Positions 1-6,862 of a DNA stretch of 64,000 nt are shown piece after piece. The DNA is from DASZFV01 sp035549075 (lineage in GTDB: Bacteria > Myxococcota_A > Polyangia > Fen-1088): assembly GCA_035549075.1 (NCBI GenBank), contig DASZRT010000136.1, forward strand, positions 1 through 64,000, read 5' to 3'. How positions within the stretch are numbered: the first letter of the stretch is position 1; the number at the start of each line of letters is the position of its first letter. Both the position numbers and the translations under genes were made by a program. The notes beneath the pieces were generated by a model. It was not told the DNA's origin. It did no database searches and worked only from the letters and a program-made list of their open reading frames with translations.

Positions 1-704
1 AGCGGCGCCGCGGCGGCGAGCCACGCGCCACCGTCGTCGACGACGACCTCGGCCTCGCGTCCGACGAGCGCCTCGGCGCGCGCGGGACCCGGCGCGCCGC
101 CCGTCGGCAGCGCGACGTGCCCGTCCGAGATGGTGAGCGCGAGGTGCGAAGGCTCGGCCCAATCGGCCAGCAGGTGCGCGTCGATCGGCCGCGCGAGCAC
201 GACCGTGTAACCAGCGGCGTCCTCGACGCGCGCCGCGGCTGCGAGGAACGCCGCCGCGCCCGCGCGCACGATCGCCGACGCAGGCTTGCCGTCGCCCGCC
301 TGCACGGCGGCGACGAGCTCCTTCGTCGGCGGCCCGTCCAAGCCCTCCGCGGGGCCGTTGCGCTTCACGACGACGCCCGCGGGCGTCGTCACGACCACGG
401 CGCGCGCGCGGTGGGGCGCCCACCAGTCTTCCGTCGCGAAGAGATCCTGCAGCGTGAACGCGTCCATCTTCTGCGCGAGGGCGTTGCCGAGCTGAGGCAC
501 GGCGGCCGCCGCCGTCGCTTCGGCCTCGAGGTCGTGGCGCGACGCCGTCGTCGCCGCGGCGAGCGCCGCGCGGATCTCGTCGCCCGCGCGCGCGGCCTCG
601 GCCGCCGCTGGACCGGCGCCGTGGCCGACGACGAGCGCGCCTCCGGCGGCCGCCAGCGCGGCCACACCGAGAAGCGCCGCCGCCGCCCCACGCCCCACGC
701 CCAT
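1..704 (-). CDS. Membrane-anchored protein with extracytoplasmic domain, C-terminus beyond window (partial)
   Basis: This is the fourth gene of the peroxidase/porin/cupredoxin operon. Its ATG shares one base with the TGA of the cupredoxin gene (TGATG), so translation is probably coupled. About 234 codons are visible; the 3' end lies before position 1. The start MGVGRGAAAALLG leads into a hydrophobic, Ala-rich segment (about residues 5-28) that looks like an uncleaved signal anchor. An Ala-rich helical stretch follows, then a mixed alpha/beta region (about residues 75-200) containing FATEDWW and VVTTPAGVVV, which would lie outside the cytoplasm. The layout of one anchor and a periplasmic domain resembles the sensory half of a membrane signalling protein, and family knowledge makes a cyclase, kinase or EAL/GGDEF output plausible, but the output half is not visible. 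I do not recognise the family. Confidence 0.7.
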   Translation of the reverse strand, partial: MGVGRGAAAALLGVAALAAAGGALVVGHGAGPAAAEAARAGDEIRAALAAATTASRHDLEAEATAAAAVPQLGNALAQKMDAFTLQDLFATEDWWAPHRARAVVVTTPAGVVVKRNGPAEGLDGPPTKELVAAVQAGDGKPASAIVRAGAAAFLAAAARVEDAAGYTVVLARPIDAHLLADWAEPSHLALTISDGHVALPTGGAPGPARAEALVGREAEVVVDDGGAWLAAAAP

Positions 705-1603
705 CAGTCCTTGTAGGACCCGTACGGTTGGCCGAGCTTGTTGTTGTGCGCGGCCGCCGGCTGCGGCTGCAGCGTGAGCGACACCTCCGCGCCCTGCGCG
801 CCGACGTCGACCATCTGCGTGGCCGGCTTCGTGAGCGGGCTCCACACGACGACCTTGCGCGCGCCGACGGGCACCGCCGGCAGCTCGAAGCTGCCGTCGG
901 CCGCGACGCGCGCGTAGAGCGCGTTCGGCACCACCAGCACGTTCGAGTGCATGCGCGCGTGCACGTTGCAGAAGATCTCGACGACGCCCGGCGACGTCAT
1001 GTCGACCGACTTCGCCGGCTCGCCCGCGCGGTAGCTCCCGAGGTCGAACGGGTGCGGCGCCGTCGGCGAGAACACGTTGTGGAAGACGCTATCATAGTTG
1101 GGGAACGAGACCCGCGTGCCGCGCTGGACGACGAGCACCTCGGGCACGAACTGCTTGTCTCGCTGCGCGATCTCCGCCGTCTTGCCGCGCACGGGCGCCG
1201 CCTTGACGTTTTCGACGTAAACGTAAGCGTTGGTCGGCGTGCCGCCCGCGACGTTGATCTTCCCGCGCAGCGTCGCCGTGCGCAGCGGGGCGCGCGGCGC
1301 CTTCGCGTCCGCTTCTTCGGTGGCCTCGGGCGCGGCGCCGAAATCGAGCGCCGGCGGCGTGGCGGCGGCGGGCTCACCGGCGCGGTTTTGGTAGAGGTGC
1401 AGCAGCAGGTCGTAGTGCTCCTGTTCGATGCGCACGAGCTGCATGATGAGCGCGCGCTGCTCCTTGACCTGCGCCGACAAGCGCGCGACCTCGGCGGCCA
1501 GCTCGGCGGGCGTCGGTGCGGCCGACGACTGGGCCGACGCCGTCGTGGCGAAGAGCGTCGCGAGCGAGAGCGAGAAGGTCGTGGAGGCGAATCCTTTTTT
1601 CAT
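704..1603 (-). CDS. Periplasmic cupredoxin-like protein with coiled coil (methylamine-utilization-protein type)
   Basis: The protein has 299 residues. The ATG is preceded by a good AAGGAG site and starts only 11 bases after the porin stop. A signal peptide (1-24, ending TASA) is followed by a coiled coil (about 32-72) that could make it oligomeric. The C-terminal half is a Greek-key beta domain with cupredoxin features: His175 in VFHN, then CNVHARM giving Cys212, His215 and Met218, a plausible type 1 copper set. A third beta module (about 225-275, VPVGARKVVVW) resembles a carboxypeptidase-regulatory fold. Proteins of this sort are often named methylamine utilization protein, but no amine dehydrogenase genes are seen here. 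With the di-heme peroxidase two genes upstream, an electron-transfer or copper-sensing role is likely. The domain call is confident; the role is inference. Confidence 0.78.
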   Translation of the reverse strand: MKKGFASTTFSLSLATLFATTASAQSSAAPTPAELAAEVARLSAQVKEQRALIMQLVRIEQEHYDLLLHLYQNRAGEPAAATPPALDFGAAPEATEEADAKAPRAPLRTATLRGKINVAGGTPTNAYVYVENVKAAPVRGKTAEIAQRDKQFVPEVLVVQRGTRVSFPNYDSVFHNVFSPTAPHPFDLGSYRAGEPAKSVDMTSPGVVEIFCNVHARMHSNVLVVPNALYARVAADGSFELPAVPVGARKVVVWSPLTKPATQMVDVGAQGAEVSLTLQPQPAAAHNNKLGQPYGSYKD

Positions 1604-1614
1604 GAGGCGCTCCT

Positions 1615-3000
1615 TCAGTACATCAGGACGAGAGAGGTCGTGAAGACGTCGTCGCGGATGAGCGGGACGCCGCCGTACTCGCCGTTGTGCAGCAGCTCGG
1701 CTTTGACGACGATGTGGTCGTTGACGACGACGCGCGCGCCCACGACGGCGCGCCACCCGCGCGTGACGTAGAGGCGCTCGATGCCCGCGCCGTCGACGTT
1801 GCCGAGCCACACCTCGGCGTCGCGCAGCTCGCCGCGCCCGAGCAGGCCCACCCACGAATTCAGCATGAGGTCGCCCTCGAGGTAGGCGCCCGCGTGCAGC
1901 GACAGGCCGTAGGGCCGGTGCGGCTCGTCGTAGATGCGGCCCGTCTCGCCCGCGCCATGGCCGATGAGCCACTGGCCCTTGAGCTCGAGCCGCCCCAGGT
2001 GCGCCTGCCCGTCGACGCCGAAGAACCACAGCGGGTCGTCGTCGTCACGCGCGTGGTCCTGCGGGCCGTACTCGCCCGAGACACCGATCTCGAGCTGGGG
2101 CACGGGGGCGACGGCGATGCGCCCCGAGAGCGTCTTGCCCGCGTTGCTGTCGGTCTCGTCGTAGAAGTGGAACTGCTCGATCGTCGACGACCCGTTCGTG
2201 ACCGCGGCGGCGATCGTGAGCCAGTCGTTCTGGCCCAGCTTGCTGCGCACCTTGAGGCCGAGCGGCGTGCCCGTCGTGTAGCGCGCGATGAGCGAGGGCG
2301 TGATGCCGAAGCGCTGGCTGGCCTTGCGCTCGCGGTACTCGAGGCCCAGCACCGACTCCATCTTGCCGACGAAGAGCGACGTCTTGCGCGCGGGGCCCAC
2401 CATCCACTCGAGCTGGGCGAGGTCGACCTCGAACACGTCGCCCAGGCGGAAGTCGCTGCCCGAGCGCGGCAGGAAGTCGAGGCTGGCGGTCGCGAGGGCG
2501 CTCTCGGCGACGGCGGCGTTGAGGGTCAGGTTGACCTCGTTGACGATGAAGCTGGGCGCGCCGCCCGAGTGGATGCCGTCGTACCGGTCGGCGCCGGCTT
2601 GGCCGGGGAGGTTGCCGAGATCGGCCGCCTCGCCGCGGCTGTTGACGGCCGGCGCGAGCAGGTCGCCCAGGAACACCCAGCCGTAGCTCGGGCCGGCGTA
2701 CTGCGGGAAGTAGCGCGACGACGCCGGGCCGAGGTCCTGGACGACGCCCGAACCGTTGCCCTCGGTCGCGAAGAAGCCGAAGTCGACGTAGCCCGCGGTC
2801 GTCACGATCGGGCGCCGGTTGGCGACCATGTCTTGAGTGTCGGCGAGGCGCTGCTCGAGGTCGTGCAGGCGTTGCTCGAGGTCGTCCTTGGGGTCGTCGT
2901 CGGCGTCGTCGTTCGCGGGCGGCGCCTCTTGCGCGTAGGCAGACCGCGCGCCGAACAGCGCCATGATCAGCGTCGCGAGGCGCAGCGTCTTGGTTTTCAT
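1615..3000 (-). CDS. Outer-membrane porin-like beta-barrel protein
   Basis: The protein has 461 residues. The ATG overlaps the peroxidase stop codon in ATGA, a sign of coupled translation. It has a signal peptide (cleavage after about residue 23, SAYA), then a short acidic heptad stretch (about 35-58, DLEQRLHDLEQRLADTQ) resembling the periplasmic coiled coil of porins. The remainder alternates polar and hydrophobic residues with many Gly and aromatic positions, as in a beta-barrel, and ends in the aromatic residue Tyr. The tract from VDFGFFATEGNGSG onward includes strands such as LWFFGVDGQAHLG. It is probably an outer-membrane channel serving the electron-transfer proteins made by its neighbours. 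The fold is inferred from pattern only, and substrate specificity cannot be read. Confidence 0.72.
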   Translation of the reverse strand: MKTKTLRLATLIMALFGARSAYAQEAPPANDDADDDPKDDLEQRLHDLEQRLADTQDMVANRRPIVTTAGYVDFGFFATEGNGSGVVQDLGPASSRYFPQYAGPSYGWVFLGDLLAPAVNSRGEAADLGNLPGQAGADRYDGIHSGGAPSFIVNEVNLTLNAAVAESALATASLDFLPRSGSDFRLGDVFEVDLAQLEWMVGPARKTSLFVGKMESVLGLEYRERKASQRFGITPSLIARYTTGTPLGLKVRSKLGQNDWLTIAAAVTNGSSTIEQFHFYDETDSNAGKTLSGRIAVAPVPQLEIGVSGEYGPQDHARDDDDPLWFFGVDGQAHLGRLELKGQWLIGHGAGETGRIYDEPHRPYGLSLHAGAYLEGDLMLNSWVGLLGRGELRDAEVWLGNVDGAGIERLYVTRGWRAVVGARVVVNDHIVVKAELLHNGEYGGVPLIRDDVFTTSLVLMY

Positions 3001-4607
3001 GGCGAGCACGCCGACGCCCCGCCCAGCGCCCCCGTGGGCTTCAAGTAGTTCTTGAGAGGTGAACCCGTAAGTGTCTTCAGAAACGCGACGAGATCCGCTT
3101 GCTCGTCGGCGGTCAGATCGAGCGGCGCCAGCTCCGCGGCCGGCTTCCCGACGGCGCTCGGGTCGGCGCCGTTCGAGTAGTGCGCGACCACCTCCTCCAA
3201 CGTCTGGTAGACGCCGTCGTGCATGTACGGCCCCGTGACGGCGACGTTGCGCAGGCTGGGCGTGCGCCAGGCGCCCTTGAGCGCCGGATCGAGCGCGAAC
3301 GTCGCCGACGCCTCGGGCAAGGACGGGCCGCCGTCGCTCCAGCTGGAGCCGCGGAGGAACTTGCTCGTGGGCAGGCGCGCCAGGCCGTCGAGCGCGCCCC
3401 ACGGCAGGCACTTGTTCGGGCTCGTCGCGCTGCAGTCGCAGGCGGCGTTGCCGGCCGGGCAGTCGCTCTCGACCGGCACGAACGGCCCGGTCTGCGGCAC
3501 GCCTATGTTGTGGAAGGCGCCGTCCGACAGGAGGGCCGTGTTGTGGCAATCGAAGCAGCCCGCCTTGCCCACGAACAGCCGCGCCCCGCGCCGGGCCTCG
3601 GCGCTGATGCCGGTCGTCGTCGGGTTGCGGACGAAAGCGTCGAAGGCCGAGTCGGTCGTGACGAGTCGGCGCTGGAATGCCTCGAGCGCCTTGGCCCAGT
3701 TGACGAGCGCGCGGGTCACGATCTCCTGCGCCGGCGCGTCCATGCAGTCTAACGCGTCGCCGAAGGGCTCGGTGGGTGAGCCAGGCTGGCAGCCCGGCGT
3801 CTTGCCGGGCCGGCCGTGGAGCGGGAACGCCGGCCAACAGCCGAGGTTGTTCGCCTGCGAGCCGTCGCCCAGGCGCGAGACGCAGGGCCCCGGACAAAAC
3901 CCGCCCGGCGCGAGCGTGCATTGGCCCGTCGTCGCGTCGAGGAGCGGCGTGACCTGGCAGCTCGGGGTCAGGGCCGGCAAGGCCTCGCCGAACGCCTCGG
4001 CGTATTGGTCGCGGTAGAAGTCGTTCAGCACATAGAGCGTCTGGAGGCGGTCGCCATTCATCGTCGTCGGGCTCTCGGCGACCGTCGCGGCGAGCGCCCA
4101 CAGGGAGTCGACGCGCCCGTTCGAGAAGAAGAGCCGCTGGTAGGCGCTGTTGACGACCGAGAGCGCGTTGACGTCGGTCCAGCCCGCGCCCGCCGACACG
4201 TCGTCGGGCACCGACGTGTCGTCGATGCCCATGCGCGCGAGGTCGTGGCAGGTCGCGCACGAGACGTTCGTCGCCGCGCCTTTCGTGGCGGCGCGCGCGG
4301 CGCCGGTGGGCCGCCCCAGGGCGTCGACGAGCGTCGCCGGGCCCGAGAAGCGCGTGTCGTAGAAGAAGGCCTGGCCGAGCGCCTCGACGGCGGCCTTTCG
4401 AGCGTAGTCGTCGGCGACGAAGCGGTTCGACGGATCGGGCGCGGGCTGGCCCAGGCCCGACAGCGACCGCACGCGGTCCCACTCCGTGTCGGTGAAGTCG
4501 CAGGACGCGCCGCCGCACGCGGTGACGCCGGTCGAGGAGCAGCCCGCGACCGCCGCGAGGGCGAAGGCCAGGGTGACGAAGGGATGGCGAGGCGGGGTCG
4601 AGACCAT
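2997..4607 (-). CDS. Di-heme cytochrome c peroxidase family lipoprotein (CCP/MauG type)
   Basis: The protein has 536 residues. The chosen ATG gives MVSTPPRH, a hydrophobic stretch and a lipobox AVAGC with Cys23, so it should be a periplasm-facing lipoprotein; upstream extension is Arg-rich and unconvincing. Two covalent heme sites are present: CATCH (117-121) and CFDCH (351-355), the arrangement of bacterial di-heme peroxidases and MauG. The C-terminal part keeps family features such as WRTPSLRNV and GPYMHDGVY. Odd are the many additional Cys residues between the heme domains (about 217-290 and 380-400), probably disulfides in inserted loops; typical CCPs are near 330-350 residues. It is first in a four-gene operon and is preceded by a predicted sigma-54 promoter. 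It may reduce H2O2 or oxidise a partner protein; which one is not determinable. Confidence 0.9.
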   Translation of the reverse strand: MVSTPPRHPFVTLAFALAAVAGCSSTGVTACGGASCDFTDTEWDRVRSLSGLGQPAPDPSNRFVADDYARKAAVEALGQAFFYDTRFSGPATLVDALGRPTGAARAATKGAATNVSCATCHDLARMGIDDTSVPDDVSAGAGWTDVNALSVVNSAYQRLFFSNGRVDSLWALAATVAESPTTMNGDRLQTLYVLNDFYRDQYAEAFGEALPALTPSCQVTPLLDATTGQCTLAPGGFCPGPCVSRLGDGSQANNLGCWPAFPLHGRPGKTPGCQPGSPTEPFGDALDCMDAPAQEIVTRALVNWAKALEAFQRRLVTTDSAFDAFVRNPTTTGISAEARRGARLFVGKAGCFDCHNTALLSDGAFHNIGVPQTGPFVPVESDCPAGNAACDCSATSPNKCLPWGALDGLARLPTSKFLRGSSWSDGGPSLPEASATFALDPALKGAWRTPSLRNVAVTGPYMHDGVYQTLEEVVAHYSNGADPSAVGKPAAELAPLDLTADEQADLVAFLKTLTGSPLKNYLKPTGALGGASACSP

Positions 4608-4707
4608 GAGGTTCCCGAAGGCGCGCGGCGCGCGCGAAGATAGCTCGGGCGCTTCCCCGGCGTCACGGCCAATGTGCGCGTCGCGATTTGTCACGGCCCT
4701 CGCGCCG

Positions 4708-4724
4708 AGCAAGGGCCGGACCAA
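4708..4724 (-). promoter_or_regulatory. Predicted sigma-54 (-24/-12) promoter for the peroxidase operon
   Basis: On the minus strand the element reads TTGGTCCGGCCCTTGCT, which fits YTGGCACGRNNNTTGCW with two mismatches and has exact GG-N10-GC spacing. Transcription would start near 4697, leaving a leader of about 90 bases before the peroxidase ATG at 4607. The rest of the gene-free stretch 4608-4937 holds two copies of CGATTTGTCRCGG (4684-4696 and 4736-4748) and the inverted repeat described separately. Confidence 0.6.
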
Positions 4725-4792
4725 GCCGGGTCGGCCGATTTGTCGCGGTCAGTTCGTCTGCCCTCGCGCGCCGTCGGACATCTTGCCCGAGG

Positions 4793-4813
4793 CCTCGGAC
4801 GAACTGTCCGAGG
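4793..4813. promoter_or_regulatory. Inverted repeat, candidate upstream activator site
   Basis: A perfect inverted repeat has 8-bp arms, CCTCGGAC and GTCCGAGG, separated by 5 bases. Its core TCGGAC-N5-GTCCGA recurs in a near-identical form at 6702-6718 on the other side of the regulator gene. It lies about 105 bp upstream of the predicted start from the 4708-4724 promoter, the usual distance for a sigma-54 enhancer site, and also about 125 bp before the regulator's own start codon, which would allow autoregulation. Confidence 0.5.
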
Positions 4814-4923
4814 GGCTGCGCGACCTGCGCGCCGCTCCCGATCTCGTAAACGCGCGCCGCGTCTGCCGCGCGTGTCTCGCTCGACAACGTGCGCGGCGCT
4901 CGACGATACTGGCGCGGCTCTTG

Positions 4924-4930
4924 AAGGAGG
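4924..4930 (+). promoter_or_regulatory. Shine-Dalgarno site that fixes the GTG start of the sigma-54 regulator
   Basis: AAGGAGG ends seven bases before the GTG at 4938. It is the only strong ribosome site near the start of this gene. The in-frame sequence further upstream encodes an Arg/Pro-rich peptide with no resemblance to any domain, so the GTG is preferred to upstream starts. Confidence 0.7.
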
Positions 4931-4937
4931 CTCGGGC

Positions 4938-6665
4938 GTGCCCGCTCCCGCGACAGTCCTCGAAAACAAGATCGACCAAGGTCCGCTCGGGTTCCACGTG
5001 CTCGTCATGGGCCCGGAGCTCTTCGCGACACACCCGCTGCCCGTGCGCGGCGTCCTGACGATCGGCCGCGCCGAGACCGCCGACATCCGCCTCGACGATC
5101 CGCTCGCCTCGCGCCAGCACGCGCGCCTGCACGTCGGCGACACGCTCCAGCTCGAGGATCTCGGCAGCGCGAACAAGACGCGCGTGCGCGACGTCGCCCT
5201 CGCGCCCGGCGAGTCCGTGACCATCGCGCCCGGCGAGGCCATCGCGATCGGCTCGACGATCTTGATGGTGCAGCAGCGCCTTCCGCCGCGCGTGCGCGTG
5301 GTGCGCCCGCACGGCTACATGGAGGCGCGCCTCGAAGAGGAGTGCGCGCGCTCGGAGGCGACGAAGGACCCGTTCGCGCTCGTGCGGCTGCACGTCGAGG
5401 CGGGGCTACCGCCCGCGAAGATTACGGAGATCGTCTCGCCGGTCTTGCGGCTGCCCGACATGCTCGCGCTCTACGGGCCCAACGAGTACGAGATCCTGCT
5501 GGCGAGCACGCCGCCCGAGCTGGCGGCGACGATGACGCGCGACCTGGCGGCGGCGCTCGCGACGGCGGGCGTCGGCGTGCGCACGGGCCTCGCGACGTAC
5601 CCGCGCGACGGGCGCACGCCCGAGGTGCTCGTCGCGATGGCCTCGCGGCGCGTGCGCGGCGTCGAGACCGAGCGCGCGGGCGTCGCGCCCGTCGTCCACG
5701 ACGTCGTCATGGAGCGCGTCTACATGCTGGCCGAGCGCGCGGCCGCGGGCACGATCAACGTGCTCATCGTCGGCGAGACGGGCGTGGGCAAAGAGGTGCT
5801 CGCCGAGCGCGTGCACCGCATGTCCCAGCGGACGGACAAGCCGTTCGTGTGCCTCAACTGCGCGTCGCTGTCCGAGAATCTGCTCGAGAGCGAGCTCTTC
5901 GGCCACGAGCGTGGCGCGTTCACGGGCGCATCCGAGGCGAAGCCCGGCCTGCTCGAGACCGCGCCGGGCGGCACCGTCTTCCTCGACGAGATCGGCGAGA
6001 TGCCCATGCTGCTGCAGGCGAAGGTGCTGCGCGTGCTCGAGACCCGCCTCGTCACGCGCGTGGGCGGCCTCAAGCCCAAGCCCATCGACGTACGGTTCGT
6101 CGCCGCGACGAACCGCAACCTCGAAGAAGAGGTCGCCGCGGGGCGCTTTCGGCGCGATCTCTACTTTCGTCTCAACGGCATGACGTTGCACATCCCGCCG
6201 CTGCGCGCGCGCCGCAGCGAGATCGTGCCGCTCGCCAACATCTTCTTGGAGCAGTACGCGGCGCCGCTCGGGCATCCGGCGCCGATGTTGTCGCAAGAGG
6301 CGCGCGACATGCTCGAGAGCTACGTGTGGCCGGGCAACGTGCGCGAGCTCCGCAACATGATGGAGCGCGCCGTGCTGCTGTGCATGGGCCCCGAGATCCT
6401 GCCCGAGCACCTCATGCTCGACACGATGTCGGCGTCGTCGCCCCCGCCCGAGCTTTCGTCGACCTGGGGAGCGGCCGCGCGCGCGCCGCTGCCGGGCGCC
6501 GTCGACGACGTCGGCGAGGGCGACGAGGCCGAAAAGGAGCGCATCCTTCGCGTGCTCGCCGAGTGCGGCGGCAACCAGAGCCGGGCCGCGAAGGTGCTCG
6601 GCATTGCGCGCAGCACGTTGGTGCTTCGCTTGAACTCGTACCAGGTTCCTCGGCCTCGGAAGTAA
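4938..6665 (+). CDS. Sigma-54 enhancer-binding protein: FHA, degenerate GGDEF, AAA+, Fis HTH
   Basis: The regulator has 575 residues and starts at GTG. An FHA domain (about 20-112) has the phosphothreonine-binding Gly43-Arg44 and Ser58...His61. Residues about 120-245 look like a decayed GGDEF domain: GPNEY replaces GGDEF (about 180-184), and the family's RTGLATYPRDG.TPE region follows. The AAA+ domain has Walker A GETGVGKE (279-286), an intact GAFTGA sigma-54 contact loop (326-331) and Walker B TVFLDEIGEM. A Fis-type helix-turn-helix closes the protein (about 530-570). FHA domains suggest control by a Ser/Thr kinase rather than a histidine kinase. The gene is flanked by two predicted sigma-54 promoters with related upstream sites, so its likely targets are the divergent peroxidase operon and the next gene. 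The ligand-binding state of the middle domain is unknown. Confidence 0.93.
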   Translation: MPAPATVLENKIDQGPLGFHVLVMGPELFATHPLPVRGVLTIGRAETADIRLDDPLASRQHARLHVGDTLQLEDLGSANKTRVRDVALAPGESVTIAPGEAIAIGSTILMVQQRLPPRVRVVRPHGYMEARLEEECARSEATKDPFALVRLHVEAGLPPAKITEIVSPVLRLPDMLALYGPNEYEILLASTPPELAATMTRDLAAALATAGVGVRTGLATYPRDGRTPEVLVAMASRRVRGVETERAGVAPVVHDVVMERVYMLAERAAAGTINVLIVGETGVGKEVLAERVHRMSQRTDKPFVCLNCASLSENLLESELFGHERGAFTGASEAKPGLLETAPGGTVFLDEIGEMPMLLQAKVLRVLETRLVTRVGGLKPKPIDVRFVAATNRNLEEEVAAGRFRRDLYFRLNGMTLHIPPLRARRSEIVPLANIFLEQYAAPLGHPAPMLSQEARDMLESYVWPGNVRELRNMMERAVLLCMGPEILPEHLMLDTMSASSPPPELSSTWGAAARAPLPGAVDDVGEGDEAEKERILRVLAECGGNQSRAAKVLGIARSTLVLRLNSYQVPRPRK

Positions 6666-6701
6666 ACGCGCGGCGCGCGTCGGTCAATTGGGCTGACGTC
6701 G

Positions 6702-6727
6702 TCGGACAGCTCGACCGACGTCGGTCG
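6702..6727. promoter_or_regulatory. Overlapping inverted repeats, candidate upstream activator site
   Basis: TCGGAC-N5-GACCGA (6702-6718) matches the inverted repeat at 4795-4811 with one change in the right arm. It overlaps a perfect 16-bp palindrome, CGACCGACGTCGGTCG, at 6712-6727, giving three related half-sites in a row. The centre lies about 85-95 bp upstream of the start predicted from the promoter at 6779-6795. A further CGATTTG motif occurs at 6758-6764. A terminator for the preceding gene is an alternative reading, though no T-run follows. Confidence 0.5.
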
Positions 6728-6778
6728 TCGAGCGCGCCGCAGACCGTGCGAATTGGCCGATTTGGCGCTGTCTCGACG

Positions 6779-6795
6779 TTGGCGCGGTGGTTGCT
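6779..6795 (+). promoter_or_regulatory. Predicted sigma-54 (-24/-12) promoter for the DUF3455 lipoprotein
   Basis: TTGGCGCGGTGGTTGCT matches YTGGCACGRNNNTTGCW with a single mismatch (A to G) and exact GG-N10-GC spacing. Initiation near 6806 leaves a leader of about 57 bases before the ATG at 6863. This is the best sigma-54 match I found in the window. Confidence 0.7.
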
Positions 6796-6862
6796 CATGT
6801 GGGCGCGCGAAGCACGAGGCGCCACATGCGGTGGCGTCGTTTGCACTCCCGAGGAGGCACTT

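Noticed and set aside
286..716. Forward-strand open frames over positions 117-716
   Set aside because: They are Arg-rich shadows of the minus-strand membrane protein gene, which is coupled to the cupredoxin gene by a shared base.
704..2029. N-terminal extension of the cupredoxin reading frame to 2029
   Set aside because: The extension is Arg-rich, overlaps the porin gene and lacks domains. The ATG at 1603 has an AAGGAG site and gives a proper signal peptide.
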